This document shows positions 1-9,314 of a DNA stretch of 64,000 bases, piece after piece. Position numbers and translations under genes: made by a program. Location of the stretch: contig NZ_CABDUX010000002.1 of the NCBI RefSeq assembly GCF_901411515.1, forward strand, positions 248,001-312,000. The letters are read 5' to 3'. Under the pieces are notes generated by a model that saw nothing but the letters and a program-made list of their open reading frames with translations, did not search any database and was not told where the DNA came from. How positions within the stretch are numbered: the first letter of the stretch is position 1; the number at the start of each line of letters is the position of its first letter. This DNA is from Raoultibacter phocaeensis. GTDB taxonomy: Bacteria > Actinomycetota > Coriobacteriia > Coriobacteriales > Eggerthellaceae.

Positions 1-714
1 TTCGTTCCCGAAATCGAGCCGTTCGGCTTGCTTGACACGAGGGCGCCCGTCCGCGAACGATCCGGGCTCTTCTCGTATTCGTCCATCGCCGAACCACACG
101 ACGCCGTTGCGTCCGATATGCACGACGGAGCGCCATTAGCAGCCGATGCCGACAAGGCGACCGATCTCGGATCGGCATTCCACCGGCTCGCCCAGCTTGC
201 CGCGCTGCGTTCTCCCGATTTCGCGCGATCCCGTTTCGACGCCGTGGCGAAAACCTACGGTATCAAGGACGTCGAGCGCCTGCGGAGCGCCGTCGATCGT
301 TGGTTCTCGTCCGGGGTGTGCGCCCGCGCGCTCGGCATGCGCGTGCACGATGCCGAAGTTCCGTTTTGCGCAGCGGTTGCGGGGGCGGGAAGCCTTGAGG
401 GAGAAATCGATTTGTTTTGCACCGATGACGGACGACATGCGCTTATCGTGGACTACAAGACGGGCGGGAGCGCGGCGGAAACCGACGAGCAGCTCCACGA
501 AAAGCATCTTCTGCAAGCGCAGTGCTACGCGTTTGCGACGCTTCGTCAGGGCTACGATTCTGTGGAGTTCGCGTTCGTCCGCGTCGAGAGGGACGATCCC
601 TCGGGTGTCGACACGTTGCAGGTGGTACCGTACCGTTTCGAACAGGGCGAGCTCGAAGAACTCGAGGCGGTTATCGCCGAGCGGGCCGAGGCGGCTCGCG
701 CGCATCGGGAGTAG
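1..714 (+). CDS. UvrD/AddA-type helicase-nuclease, C-terminal nuclease part (5' truncated by window)
   Basis: The reading frame is open from the first base, so the true start lies upstream and only the last 237 codons are visible. The visible part is a RecB-like PD-(D/E)XK nuclease domain. It has the acidic strand in EGEIDLF, the VDYKTG motif carrying the catalytic Asp and Lys, and the following QAQCYAF (Q-x3-Y type) helix. In known AddA/UvrD-like proteins this domain follows a superfamily 1 helicase and acts in processing of double-strand DNA ends. The helicase part is not visible, so AddA against a stand-alone RecB-like nuclease cannot be settled here. Confidence 0.75.
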   Translation, partial: FVPEIEPFGLLDTRAPVRERSGLFSYSSIAEPHDAVASDMHDGAPLAADADKATDLGSAFHRLAQLAALRSPDFARSRFDAVAKTYGIKDVERLRSAVDRWFSSGVCARALGMRVHDAEVPFCAAVAGAGSLEGEIDLFCTDDGRHALIVDYKTGGSAAETDEQLHEKHLLQAQCYAFATLRQGYDSVEFAFVRVERDDPSGVDTLQVVPYRFEQGELEELEAVIAERAEAARAHRE

Positions 715-717
715 ACT

Positions 718-794
718 GCTCGTAGCTCGTAGCTCGTAGCTCGTAGCTCGCAGCTCGCAGCTCGCAGCTCGCAGCTCGCAGCTCGCAGCTCGCA
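718..794. repeat. Heptanucleotide tandem repeat (11 units)
   Basis: Eleven uninterrupted 7-bp units follow the nuclease stop codon by three bases. The first four read GCTCGTA and the next seven GCTCGCA, so a single T-to-C variant has spread through the 3' part of the array. It is non-coding and lies between the convergent nuclease and nitroreductase genes. Slippage could make copy number variable between strains. Confidence 0.9.
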
Positions 795-854
795 GCCGGG
801 CGGAATGCAGGTTTTCGCTTTGCACCCTAAGGAGGTTCTCGCTTTGCGGCGAGC

Positions 855-1442
855 CTACCTTTGGGCGATGAGCACCTCGTCGAGCGAGCGCTTGGGCACA
901 TGGTGCACCTGGGCATCGTCGCGCCAGTAGGCGGGCGATCCGTCGGTGGGCATGGCCTCGATAACGGCTTCTTCCCGAGGTCTGCCGAGCGCAACTACGA
1001 GATCGGGTTCGAGCGTCTCGCGGTCGATGCCGAGCACCTCAGACAGGCTCTTCTTCTTGAAAGCCCCGATAGGGCATGCGGCATATCCCTTTTCGCGTGC
1101 AGCGAGCATGATCGTTTGCAGCGCGATGCCCTCGTCCCATGCGGTAAACAACTCTCCGAGAACGAGCGTTTTGTCGTGCAGGATGACGAGATAGCCGCTT
1201 GGGCGTTCGCCCTGGTCGGGACCCGGCCAATCGGGAAGCGCTGCAGCCCACGAAAGGCAATCGAACACACGAGCGCACAGGGCGGGATCGTGAACGACGC
1301 AGTATTTGAGCGGTTGCCGATTCCCGCTCGAAGGGACGAGACGGGCGGTATCGACGAGATCGACAAGCGTATCGCGATCGATGCGTTCGTTCTCGTAAAA
1401 GCGTCGACAGGTTCGATTTTGGGAAACGGCATCATGCAGCAT
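855..1442 (-). CDS. Nitroreductase family protein (FMN-dependent)
   Basis: A 195-residue protein with the nitroreductase fold signature. It has an N-terminal NRTCRRF FMN-phosphate segment, PSSGNRQPLKY near residue 40, and a central GIALQTIMLAAREKGY helix followed by a Cys-Pro-Ile-Gly segment. The length matches short single-domain members. The family reduces nitro, quinone or enone groups with NAD(P)H, and the substrate cannot be read from sequence. The start at 1442 is preceded on the minus strand by a GGAG-type ribosome site. It converges with the upstream nuclease gene and appears monocistronic. Confidence 0.85.
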   Translation of the reverse strand: MLHDAVSQNRTCRRFYENERIDRDTLVDLVDTARLVPSSGNRQPLKYCVVHDPALCARVFDCLSWAAALPDWPGPDQGERPSGYLVILHDKTLVLGELFTAWDEGIALQTIMLAAREKGYAACPIGAFKKKSLSEVLGIDRETLEPDLVVALGRPREEAVIEAMPTDGSPAYWRDDAQVHHVPKRSLDEVLIAQR

Positions 1443-1589
1443 CGGGTCTCCTATCTCTTACTATGGCTATAATGAGACGAAACAACGGAAGGTGCAAGGC
1501 CATCATGCAAAGCGTTGGCCGATCGTTTCGCCCGCCGCTTGCGGCGATCATCCACGCCCAAGGCCCGCTAGAGTAAAAGGACACGACTT

Positions 1590-2702
1590 ATGGATACTGC
1601 GCGTTTGCTCGATACGTTTTTCGATCTCGTCCGAATCGACAGTCCTTCGCGCCATGAAGCGCAGGTTGCCGCATATTGCGCAGATCGTCTGAAAGCGCTC
1701 GGATGTACCGTTCGCATCGATGCGACCGAGGAGGCTACGGGATCGGATACCGGCAATATCATCGCACATTTGCCCGGCACGGTGTCGGGCCATATCGCGC
1801 TTTCGGCTCATATGGATTGCGTGAGCCCGTGTTGCGGCGTCGAGCCGGTTGTCGACAGCGGCGTGGTGCGCTCGGCGGGCGATACCGTGCTCGGAGCCGA
1901 CGATAAGGCGGGCATCTCCGCCATCCTCGAAGCGCTTGAAGCGGTCGTTGCCGACGGCAGGCCCCGTCCGGCGATCACCGTCGTGTTCACGGTGTGCGAA
2001 GAGCTGAGCCTGCTCGGATCAGGTGCGCTTGAGGCGGATCTGTTCGACGGAACCGTGCCGTGCTTCGTTTTCGATGCCGACGGCGCGCCTGGTTCCATCG
2101 TGCTCGGCGCACCGTTTCACTACACGCTTCGCGCGACGTTTCTCGGGTGCGCCGCCCATGCCGGCGTTGAGCCTGAAAACGGCGTGTCGGCCATCCAGAT
2201 GGCAGCCGAAGCCATCGCGTCGATGCATCTCGGGCGCCTTGACGAGTGCACCACGGCAAACATCGGCATGGTTGAGGGCGGGCGCGAGGTCAATATCGTC
2301 CCTGACAGCTGCTCGCTTGCAGGGGAGTGTCGCTCGCTCTACGAAGACCGCGTGAACGCAGTGCGCGATCGAATGACCGAAGCGCTGACGAAGGCAGCGG
2401 AGAAGTTTGAAGGTTCGGTGGATATCGACTGGCGCCTCGATTATCCGGGCGTGCTTATCGATAAGGCCGACGAGATCGTCGAGAAGCTCTTCTCTGCTGC
2501 GCGCGCCGCAGGTCTTGAGCCTCAAACGACGGTGTCGGGCGGGGGAGCCGATGCGAACCTGCTTTCCACGAAAGGCGCGAAAGCGGTTACGCTCGGCATC
2601 GGCATGACGGCGTTCCATTCCCTTGACGAGCATATCGCCATAGCAGACATCGAGGGTACTGAACGGTTTATCGAAGCGATAATCGCCGAGTTCGCGGACT
2701 AG
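1590..2702 (+). CDS. M20 family metallopeptidase (PepT-like)
   Basis: A 370-residue zinc aminopeptidase of the M20/peptidase T-like type. Metal and catalytic motifs are in the expected order: SAHMD (His ligand and Asp), GADDKAG (bridging Asp), CEELSLLG (catalytic and ligand Glu pair), FDADG (Asp) and MTAFHSLDEH near the C-terminus (last His). A dimerisation domain lies between residues about 180 and 290. The ATG is preceded by AAAGGA at good spacing. Probable role: cytoplasmic cleavage of small peptides. The closest described group is the PepT-like family rather than true PepT, by its shorter length. Confidence 0.88.
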   Translation: MDTARLLDTFFDLVRIDSPSRHEAQVAAYCADRLKALGCTVRIDATEEATGSDTGNIIAHLPGTVSGHIALSAHMDCVSPCCGVEPVVDSGVVRSAGDTVLGADDKAGISAILEALEAVVADGRPRPAITVVFTVCEELSLLGSGALEADLFDGTVPCFVFDADGAPGSIVLGAPFHYTLRATFLGCAAHAGVEPENGVSAIQMAAEAIASMHLGRLDECTTANIGMVEGGREVNIVPDSCSLAGECRSLYEDRVNAVRDRMTEALTKAAEKFEGSVDIDWRLDYPGVLIDKADEIVEKLFSAARAAGLEPQTTVSGGGADANLLSTKGAKAVTLGIGMTAFHSLDEHIAIADIEGTERFIEAIIAEFAD

Positions 2703-2748
2703 GCTTCGGATGCGCGGTCGGTGCCCCGCCTCTGCTCAGCTTATGATG

Positions 2749-2765
2749 TGCTATACTGTATAGCA
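2749..2765. promoter_or_regulatory. Palindromic operator overlapping -10 of the toxin-antitoxin operon
   Basis: TGCTATACTGTATAGCA is a perfect inverted repeat with one central base. It contains a TATACT -10-like hexamer (2752-2757) and ends 15 bases before the antitoxin ATG, just ahead of an AAGGAGA ribosome site. The position and symmetry fit autoregulation by an antitoxin with a ribbon-helix-helix domain. No clear -35 hexamer is seen. Confidence 0.7.
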
Positions 2766-2780
2766 TGAAAGGAGAAGCGC

Positions 2781-3143
2781 ATGGCCGCAACGCAGATGAA
2801 TACGCGCATCGATTCCGCACTTAAGCGGAAGGGCGACGAGGTGCTGGCAAAGCATGGGTATTCTCCTTCGGAAGCCGTCCGCGCATTATGGGAGTACGCT
2901 GCCGCTCACGGCACGATCCCCGATTTCATGGCGGAAGCCGAAACCGCGGCGCGCGAAGCGGAACGGCAGCGCAAGATCACGTTAGCCCGCGAAGGCGCGG
3001 GAATGGCCCTTCGTCTAGCGATCGACAAAGGACTGGTTCCCCCCGGAAGCACGTCGGTATTCGAAGACATTTCCTACGACGAGCTTGTTGAGATGATGTA
3101 TCTCGAGAAGCTCGAGAAATATGAGGCGATGGACCGTGGCTAG
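2781..3143 (+). CDS. RelB/DinJ-type antitoxin
   Basis: A 120-residue protein. Its first 45 residues fit a ribbon-helix-helix DNA-binding domain of the RelB/DinJ kind: the strand QMNTRID, then a helix, then YSPSEAVRALWEYA. The long charged C-terminal half is the likely toxin-wrapping region. The gene overlaps the downstream PIN gene by 8 bases and has a palindromic site in its promoter, both typical of toxin-antitoxin operons. RelB-like antitoxins are more often paired with RelE toxins, so pairing with a PIN RNase is a less common combination. Confidence 0.8.
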   Translation: MAATQMNTRIDSALKRKGDEVLAKHGYSPSEAVRALWEYAAAHGTIPDFMAEAETAAREAERQRKITLAREGAGMALRLAIDKGLVPPGSTSVFEDISYDELVEMMYLEKLEKYEAMDRG

Positions 3144-3612
3144 GGTTTTGGTTGATACAAACGTGTGGCTCGACTACCATGGAATTCACGAAACGGTTGA
3201 CAACGAGGCGTTCGAGCTTGTCGATCGGCTGTCGAGTTGCGGAGACGAGATATGCGTGACGCCGATGGTCCTCAAAGACTTCTATTACCTTACGGGGTTA
3301 AACCTCAAACGTAAAGAGTTCCTAGAACAGGGGGGTGTAAGCGAGAGGTCGGCTCGTGCTGCTCACGAAATCGCCTGGAGCTGCACGAAGCAGATCATGG
3401 CCCTTTCGACGATTCTTCCGGTTGGCAGCGAAGAGTGCGGCGAGGCGTGTGCGCTTCGCTCCGTCCACGGAGACTTCGAAGACAATCTTCTGCTCGCTGC
3501 CGCTCGGCATTGCGCGGTCGAGTATTGCGCAACGTACGATAAGGCGCTTTGTCGGCATATTCCCGATCTGTGCGTTTCTCCCCGTATGCTTCTTGATATC
3601 CTCTCGTTTTAA
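3136..3612 (+). CDS. PIN-domain ribonuclease toxin (VapC-like)
   Basis: About 158 residues, taking the GTG at 3136, which overlaps the antitoxin end and gives the canonical opening VARVLVDTNVWLD. An ATG at 3121 in the same frame is possible. PIN acidic residues are visible: Asp in VLVDTN, the acidic pair in GDFEDNLL (about residues 115-119) and Asp in ATYDKAL near the C-terminus. PIN proteins of this type are Mg-dependent RNases that cut tRNA or rRNA when freed from antitoxin. The target is unknown. Confidence 0.82.
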   Translation: MARVLVDTNVWLDYHGIHETVDNEAFELVDRLSSCGDEICVTPMVLKDFYYLTGLNLKRKEFLEQGGVSERSARAAHEIAWSCTKQIMALSTILPVGSEECGEACALRSVHGDFEDNLLLAAARHCAVEYCATYDKALCRHIPDLCVSPRMLLDILSF

Positions 3613-3779
3613 ACTAAAAACGTGACTCAATGCTCGAGGCGATCTTTCGGTAAGATCTCAGTGTGCGACGAAAGTTTTGAAGCTATAATAATCATTCATG
3701 CGCTCAAGCGTGTTCAAACAAACCATCCATCAGGCATAACGTACATGATTGGCTATAGATACACCCGGGTGCGTGGCGT

Positions 3780-3808
3780 TTGACAAGCCTGATGGCGGGT
3801 GATAAAGT
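3780..3808 (+). promoter_or_regulatory. Candidate sigma-A promoter for the rpsL operon
   Basis: TTGACA at 3780-3785 and TAAAGT at 3803-3808 are separated by 17 bases, about 130 bases ahead of rpsL. The 329-base gap from 3613 to 3941 holds no gene. It also contains a lone TATAAT at 3684-3689 without a good -35, and a 9-bp inverted repeat (3727-3735 and 3787-3795) whose right arm falls in the promoter spacer. The long leader could carry ribosomal-protein regulation, but no recognisable mimic was found. Confidence 0.55.
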
Positions 3809-3941
3809 TCTCGTTCGCGTCTCTAAGGGGCGCGATTTTTCGTGTGCGTAACAGCTGAACGCACTCGGAAGCGTAGAAGAAACGGCTTCCTCTTATATAC
3901 AGTAAGGGAAGTCAAACGGAAAAGGTAGAAGGAGTACAGCT

Positions 3942-4316
3942 TTGCCTACAATCAACCAGCTGGTCCGCAAGGGCCGCAGCAAGTCGGCTGAGAAGAGCAA
4001 GACGCCGGCACTGAAGGGCAACCCGCAGAAGCGCGGGGTGTGCACCCGCGTGTTCACCACGACCCCGAAAAAGCCGAACTCGGCTCTTCGCAAGGTCTGC
4101 CGTGTTCGCCTCGTCAACGGTATGGAAGTGACCGCCTACATCCCCGGCGTCGGCCACAACCTCCAGGAGCACTCGATGGTGCTTCTGCGCGGCGGCCGCG
4201 TGAAGGACCTCCCGGGTGTTCGCTACAAGGTCATCCGTGCGGCGCTCGACTGCGCAGCCGTTGACAACCGCCGCCAGGCCCGTAGCCGCTACGGCGCTAA
4301 AAGGCCCAAGAACTAG
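3942..4316 (+). CDS. rpsL: 30S ribosomal protein S12
   Basis: A 124-residue protein opening [11 protein letters not shown], with the conserved loops [12 protein letters not shown] and KDLPGVRYK. These loops carry the streptomycin-relevant lysines in the decoding centre. Lys is present at both classical positions, so no streptomycin-resistance substitution is seen. The start codon is TTG, set by the AGAAGGAG ribosome site and the universally conserved N-terminus. It is the first gene of the str operon. Confidence 0.98.
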   Translation: MPTINQLVRKGRSKSAEKSKTPALKGNPQKRGVCTRVFTTTPKKPNSALRKVCRVRLVNGMEVTAYIPGVGHNLQEHSMVLLRGGRVKDLPGVRYKVIRAALDCAAVDNRRQARSRYGAKRPKN

Positions 4317-4395
4317 CAATCGTTAAGCCGTGCGGGCCCAATCGGCCTAATGGGCGCAAGCGCCCCGAAGCACGCAGACAGGAAAAGGAGAAAGA

Positions 4396-4866
4396 ATGCC
4401 GCGTCGTGCAGCAGCTATCCGCCGCGAAGTGCAGCCGGATGCAACGTACAACAATCGTTTGGTCACGCAGTTGATCAACAAAGTCCTCCTCGACGGCAAG
4501 AAGTCCGTCGCCGAGGGCATCGTCTATGGTGCTTTCGATATCATCGAAAAGAAGACCGGTGGCGATCCGCTGGCCGTGTTCAAGAAAGCCATGGACAACG
4601 TGCGCCCCACCCTCGAAGTCAAGCCGAAGCGTGTCGGCGGCGCAACGTACCAGGTGCCGATGGAGGTCAACTCCCGTCGCGCCACCACGCTCGCGATTCG
4701 CTGGATCGTGGACTTCTCGCGCAAGCGTAAGGAGCACACCATGAAAGAGCGCCTCGCAGGCGAAATCCTCGATGCCTCCGAGAACACCGGCGCTTCGGTT
4801 AAGAAGCGCGAAGATCTGTACAAGATGGCCGAGTCCAACCGTGCATTCTCGCACTATCGCTTCTAA
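4396..4866 (+). CDS. rpsG: 30S ribosomal protein S7
   Basis: A 156-residue protein with S7 signatures: [10 protein letters not shown] at the N-terminus, [17 protein letters not shown], the QVPMEV/R segment and the C-terminal [10 protein letters not shown] ending. S7 is the assembly-initiating protein of the 30S head. It lies 79 bases after rpsL and 17 bases before fusA, in the canonical str order. The ribosome site is AAAGGAG. Confidence 0.98.
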   Translation: MPRRAAAIRREVQPDATYNNRLVTQLINKVLLDGKKSVAEGIVYGAFDIIEKKTGGDPLAVFKKAMDNVRPTLEVKPKRVGGATYQVPMEVNSRRATTLAIRWIVDFSRKRKEHTMKERLAGEILDASENTGASVKKREDLYKMAESNRAFSHYRF

Positions 4867-4883
4867 GAAGGGCGGTATCGAGT

Positions 4884-6986
4884 ATGGCTAAAACACCCCT
4901 CAAGGATACGCGCAACATCGGCATCATGGCTCATATCGACGCCGGTAAGACCACGACCACCGAGCGCATCCTCTACTACACGGGCAAGACCCACAAGATC
5001 GGCGAGGTTCACGACGGCGCTGCCACCATGGACTGGATGGTCCAGGAGCAGGAGCGCGGCGTAACCATCACCTCGGCGGCCACCACGACCTTCTGGGAAA
5101 AGGAAGGCGTGAGCTACCGTATCCAGATTATCGATACGCCCGGCCACGTTGACTTCACCTCCGAAGTCGAGCGCAGCCTGCGTGTTCTCGACGGCGCCGT
5201 CGCTGTGTTTGACGCGGTCGCCGGCGTGCAGCCCCAGTCCGAAACCGTGTGGCGCCAAGCGCATCGCTACGGCGTGCCGCGCATCGCCTACATCAACAAG
5301 TACGACCGCGTGGGAGCAGATTTCTTCCATGCCATCGACACCATGAAGGACCGTCTCGACGCACCTGCCATCGCAGCTCAAATGCCGATGGGCGCCGAGG
5401 ACAACTTCTGGGGCGTCATCGATCTTGTCACCATGACCGCATGGGACTTCAAGGCCGATGACAAGGGCATGACCTACCCCGAGCCGATGGACGCGATTCC
5501 CGCAGAGTTCGCCGACGAAGCCGAGATGCGCCACCAGGAGCTGCTCGAGGCTGCAGCCGACTGCGACGACGACCTCATGGAGAAGGTCCTCATGGAGGAA
5601 GAGGTCTCCGTCGAGGAGCTCAAGGCCGCCATCCGCAAGGGTACGATCGAGAGCAAGATGAACCCGGTGTTCGTCGGTTCCTCTTACAAGAACAAAGGCG
5701 TGCAGGAGTTGCTCGACGCCGTAGTGGACTACCTTCCGAGCCCGATCGACGTTCCCGCCATCAAGGGCGTCAACCCCGATACGGGCGAAGAAGACGAGCG
5801 CGCTTCCGATCCGAAGGGCCCGTTCGCGGCGCTTGCGTTCAAGATCATGACCGACCCGTTCGTCGGCAAGCTGACGTACTTCCGCGTGTACTCCGGTACG
5901 CTCGACGCAGGCAGCTACGTCATCAACGCCACGCGCGACAAGAAGGAGCGCATCGGCCGTCTGCTCGAGATGCATTCGAACAACCGCGTCGACATCGATT
6001 CCTGCTCCGCTGGTGACATCTGCGCGGCCGTCGGCCTCAAAGACACCACCACAGGCGATACGCTCTGCGACGAGAAGGCTCCGATCATCCTCGAATCGAT
6101 GGAGTTCCCCGATCCGGTTATCGACATCGCCATCGAGCCGAAGACCAAGGCCGAGCAGGACAAGCTTGGCGTTGCACTCCAGAAGCTCGCCGAAGAGGAT
6201 CCGACGTTCAAGGTTTCCACGAACCAGGAAACCGGCCAAACCATCATCGCCGGTATGGGCGAGCTCCACTTGGAGATCATCGTCGACCGTTTGCTGCGCG
6301 AGTTCAAGGTCGAGGCGAACGTCGGCAAGCCGCAGGTTGCCTACCGCGAAACGGCTACCAAGCCGGTGCAGGGCGCCGAGGGCAAGTTCGTGCGCCAGTC
6401 GGGCGGTCGCGGCCAGTACGGCCATGCGGTCATCAACCTGATTCCGCAAGAGGCGGGCGATGGCTACGAGTTCGAGAACAAGATCGTGGGCGGCGTTATC
6501 CCCAAGGAGTACATCAACCCGATCGACAAGGGCATCCAAGAAGCGCTCAACTCGGGCGTGCTCGCCGGATACCCGGTCGTTGACATCAAAGTCGAGCTCG
6601 TCGACGGTTCGTATCACGAGGTCGACTCCTCGGAGGCCGCGTTCAAGGTTGCCGGCTCCATGGCCGTCAAGGACGCCCTCAAGAAGTCGAGCCCCGTCAT
6701 CCTCGAGCCGATGATGTCGGTCGAGGTCGAGACGCCGGAAGAGTACATGGGCGACGTCATGGGCAACCTTTCGAGCCGTCGTGGTCAGATCCAGGGCATG
6801 GGCGATCGCGGCAACGCGAAGACCATCAAGGCGAAGGTGCCCCTGAGCGAAATGTTCGGTTACGCGACCGATCTTCGTTCCGGTACGCAGGGTCGCGCAG
6901 TCTACACGATGCAGTTCGACTCCTACGAGCCGGTCCCGAAGAACGTTGCAGAAGAAATCATCAGCAAGGCTGGCGGGAACGCGTAA
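4884..6986 (+). CDS. fusA: Elongation factor G
   Basis: A 700-residue translational GTPase with the full EF-G domain set. The P-loop is [11 protein letters not shown], switch II is DTPGHVDF, and the G1' insertion plus domains II-V extend to the C-terminus. The G4 motif reads NKYD, where EF-G normally has NKMD. Tyr at the third position is unusual, but the base-contacting Asn, Lys and Asp are intact. It catalyses ribosomal translocation. No tuf gene follows, so EF-Tu must be encoded elsewhere. Confidence 0.98.
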   Translation: MAKTPLKDTRNIGIMAHIDAGKTTTTERILYYTGKTHKIGEVHDGAATMDWMVQEQERGVTITSAATTTFWEKEGVSYRIQIIDTPGHVDFTSEVERSLRVLDGAVAVFDAVAGVQPQSETVWRQAHRYGVPRIAYINKYDRVGADFFHAIDTMKDRLDAPAIAAQMPMGAEDNFWGVIDLVTMTAWDFKADDKGMTYPEPMDAIPAEFADEAEMRHQELLEAAADCDDDLMEKVLMEEEVSVEELKAAIRKGTIESKMNPVFVGSSYKNKGVQELLDAVVDYLPSPIDVPAIKGVNPDTGEEDERASDPKGPFAALAFKIMTDPFVGKLTYFRVYSGTLDAGSYVINATRDKKERIGRLLEMHSNNRVDIDSCSAGDICAAVGLKDTTTGDTLCDEKAPIILESMEFPDPVIDIAIEPKTKAEQDKLGVALQKLAEEDPTFKVSTNQETGQTIIAGMGELHLEIIVDRLLREFKVEANVGKPQVAYRETATKPVQGAEGKFVRQSGGRGQYGHAVINLIPQEAGDGYEFENKIVGGVIPKEYINPIDKGIQEALNSGVLAGYPVVDIKVELVDGSYHEVDSSEAAFKVAGSMAVKDALKKSSPVILEPMMSVEVETPEEYMGDVMGNLSSRRGQIQGMGDRGNAKTIKAKVPLSEMFGYATDLRSGTQGRAVYTMQFDSYEPVPKNVAEEIISKAGGNA

Positions 6987-7033
6987 GCCTTTCGGCTGCC
7001 GCATTTCGCTTATAGCTAACGGAGGTAAAACAA

Positions 7034-7342
7034 GTGGCTAATCAAAAGATTCGCATCCGCTTGAAGGGCTATGACCACGAGATCGTGGATCAGTCCACGA
7101 AGCTCATCGTGGACACCGCTCAGAAGACGGGTGCAAAGGTTTCCGGTCCCATTCCGCTGCCGACCGAGCGCAACATGTACTGCGTGATCCGTTCACCCCA
7201 CGTGAACAAGGATTCGCGCGAGCAGTTCGAGATGCGCACGCACAAGCGTCTGATCGACATCTTGGAGCCGACCCCCAACACGGTCGATTCCCTGATGCGT
7301 TTGGACCTCCCGGCCGGCGTCGACATCGAGATCAAGCTGTAA
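7034..7342 (+). CDS. rpsJ: 30S ribosomal protein S10
   Basis: A 102-residue protein starting from GTG behind GGAGGT, with the S10 pattern [18 protein letters not shown], and [10 protein letters not shown] followed by the C-terminal [10 protein letters not shown]. It is the first gene of the S10 operon, directly linked here to fusA with no tuf between. It acts in the 30S head and, in other bacteria, in NusB-dependent antitermination. Confidence 0.98.
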   Translation: MANQKIRIRLKGYDHEIVDQSTKLIVDTAQKTGAKVSGPIPLPTERNMYCVIRSPHVNKDSREQFEMRTHKRLIDILEPTPNTVDSLMRLDLPAGVDIEIKL

Positions 7343-7356
7343 GGGGGCAAACGATC

Positions 7357-7977
7357 ATGATCACTACCATCTACGGTAAGAAACTGGGTATGACCCAGAT
7401 CTTCGCCGAGGACGACCGCGTGCTTCCCGTGACGGTCATCCAAGCGGAGCCCAACAAGATCTGCCAGGTCAAAACCGCTGAGACCGACGGCTACGAAGCC
7501 GTTCAGCTCGGCTTCGGCTCCATCAAGGAGAAGAAGGTCAACAAGCCGATGGCGGGGCACTTCAAGAAGCAGGGCACCGATCCGGTGCGTTACCTTCGCG
7601 AGGTCCGTGTGGACGCTGCGGGCGATTTCAAGGTGGGCGACGAGGTAACGGTCGCAAACCTGAACGATGCCAAGAAGGTTCACGTGACGGGCACGTCCAA
7701 GGGCAAAGGCTTCGCAGGCGTTATGCGCCGCTACAACTTCGCCGGCGGTCCGGGCGGCCACGGTGCGCACTTCCATCGCGCTCCGGGTTCGGTCGGCCAG
7801 TGCGCTACGCCGTCCCGCGTGTTCAAGGGCCTGAAGCTCCCCGGTCACATGGGCTGTGAAACCGTCACCGTGAAGAACCTCGATGTTGTTCGCATCGATG
7901 AAGACCAGAACCTCATCCTCGTGAAGGGCGCTGTTCCCGGCGGTAAGAACGCCGTGGTCCGCATTCGCATGGCATAG
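7357..7977 (+). CDS. rplC: 50S ribosomal protein L3
   Basis: A 206-residue protein with [10 protein letters not shown] at the N-terminus, the central [14 protein letters not shown] segment and the [19 protein letters not shown] extension that reaches toward the peptidyl-transferase centre. It lies 14 bases after rpsJ. Confidence 0.98.
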   Translation: MITTIYGKKLGMTQIFAEDDRVLPVTVIQAEPNKICQVKTAETDGYEAVQLGFGSIKEKKVNKPMAGHFKKQGTDPVRYLREVRVDAAGDFKVGDEVTVANLNDAKKVHVTGTSKGKGFAGVMRRYNFAGGPGGHGAHFHRAPGSVGQCATPSRVFKGLKLPGHMGCETVTVKNLDVVRIDEDQNLILVKGAVPGGKNAVVRIRMA

Positions 7978-8009
7978 AGTGCTTGAGAAACTTGAGGAGT
8001 TAAGACATT

Positions 8010-8633
8010 ATGGCAAGTATTGAAGTAAAGAATGCAAGCGGCAAGAAGGTCAAAAGCGCCGACCTGTCCGCTTCCGTGTTCGGCATCGAGCCGAACGTGC
8101 ATGCCATGCACGAAGTTGTCCGTGCCCAGCGCGCCTCGTGGCGCAGCGGCACTCACAACACGCTGACCCGCGGTCAGGTGCGTGGCGGCGGCAAGAAGCC
8201 GTGGCGCCAGAAGGGTACCGGCCGTGCCCGCCAAGGTTCCACCCGTTCGCCCCAGTGGGCAGGCGGCGGAACCGTGTTCGGCCCCCATCCGCGTTCCTAT
8301 GCGATCAAGGTGCCGAACAAGGTCGTGAAGCTTGCGATGCGCTCGGCGCTTTCCGCGAAGCTGGCCGACGGCGAACTCATCGTGATCGAGGAGTTCGGCT
8401 TCGAGAAGCCCTCGACCAAGCAGGCTGCAGCTGCCATTAAGGCGCTCGGGTGCGAAGGCCGTACGACCGTGGTCATCGCCGACGACGACGTGAACGCGTA
8501 CCTGTCGCTTCGGAATCTTCCGCGTGTGAACGTGATTCCCGTTGCCGAGGCGAATACCTACGAGCTCATCGACAACAAGGCGCTCGTCTTCACGGCAGCC
8601 GCCCTGGCTCGCATCGAGGAGGTGCTCGCATAA
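8010..8633 (+). CDS. rplD: 50S ribosomal protein L4
   Basis: A 207-residue protein with the exit-tunnel loop [20 protein letters not shown] and the globular domain after it. No insertion or substitution typical of macrolide resistance is evident in the loop. L4 represses the S10 operon in enterobacteria. The stop codon overlaps the rplW start by one base (TAATG), indicating translational coupling. Confidence 0.97.
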   Translation: MASIEVKNASGKKVKSADLSASVFGIEPNVHAMHEVVRAQRASWRSGTHNTLTRGQVRGGGKKPWRQKGTGRARQGSTRSPQWAGGGTVFGPHPRSYAIKVPNKVVKLAMRSALSAKLADGELIVIEEFGFEKPSTKQAAAAIKALGCEGRTTVVIADDDVNAYLSLRNLPRVNVIPVAEANTYELIDNKALVFTAAALARIEEVLA

Positions 8634-8917
8634 TGAAGGATCCCCGCGAAGTCATCATCCGCCCGATCATCTCGGAGCATAGCTACGACATGATGGAGCA
8701 GAACTGCTACACGTTCGAGGTTGCCAAGACCGCTAATAAGGTCGAGATCGCCCAGGCGATCGAAGCCATCTTCGACGTGAAGGTAGCGAAGGTCAACACG
8801 CTCAACGTGAAAGCCAAGCCCAAGCGCGTCCGCTACCAGCTCGGTAAGACCCGCACGTGGAAGAAGGCTATGGTCACCCTCAAAGAAGGTGACTCGATCG
8901 AGCTGTTCGCCTCGTAA
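8633..8917 (+). CDS. rplW: 50S ribosomal protein L23
   Basis: The 94-residue L23 begins at the ATG inside TAATG. The frame is open further upstream, but only this start gives the family N-terminus (KDPREVIIRPIISEHS). A family motif follows at VAKVNTLNVKAKPKR. L23 surrounds the tunnel exit and docks trigger factor and SRP. It is the last ribosomal gene here, because a terminator follows and rplB is absent. Confidence 0.96.
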   Translation: MKDPREVIIRPIISEHSYDMMEQNCYTFEVAKTANKVEIAQAIEAIFDVKVAKVNTLNVKAKPKRVRYQLGKTRTWKKAMVTLKEGDSIELFAS

Positions 8918-8944
8918 GGTCGGCATCGAATCGATCAGAGAGAT

Positions 8945-8983
8945 AAAGGCCTCCGAGCGATCTATTCGCTCGGAGGCCTTTTT
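8945..8983 (+). terminator. Strong rho-independent terminator after rplW
   Basis: A 16-bp perfect stem (8945-8960 pairing with 8966-8981) with a 5-base loop is GC-rich in its middle and ends in a T run. It would stop the ribosomal operon after rplW, where most bacteria continue into rplB. Confidence 0.93.
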
Positions 8984-9314
8984 GCGCGCTGCGCTTTGGC
9001 CTTCGCTATCCCATAGCCGCCTTTGTTAGGCTCTTCCTGTATGCTGCGGTTTCGGATGCGTTGTTCCCTTCCAGGACCGATACAAGCTGCTCTGCACTGA
9101 AAGTCTTACGTCGGAAAGCGGTTCTAATACTTCATTGCGGGCGCAAATCGCAAAAAATAGTACCCCATTATCTACGGCTGCACCCGATTTCATCCTATCG
9201 GTGTCATGCTTTTTCGATCGAAAACGGTCATCATACTCAGTGCGCGCATGCTCGCCGGCGCATCGAACGCAAAGCGTTTGCCGTCCCCCGCGGTTGCTTT
9301 GCCGTTTGTCGGCC
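8984..9314. other. Gap with no recognised gene
   Basis: This stretch lies between the rplW terminator and the 3' end of the convergent activase gene. Short reading frames exist but lack ribosome sites and family resemblance. No RNA gene, repeat or promoter was identified. Confidence 0.6.

Noticed and set aside
718-794. CRISPR array
   Set aside because: The repeat is a 7-bp head-to-tail array without spacers, and no cas genes are present.
3727-3795. 9-bp inverted repeat (CCATCAGGC / GCCTGATGG) around the rpsL promoter as a defined operator
   Set aside because: The 51-base separation and short arms could arise by chance; kept only as a note in the promoter entry.
4863-7004. 713-codon minus-strand open frame across fusA
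   Set aside because: Exact antisense shadow of EF-G caused by GC-rich codons; no family motif and no ribosome site.
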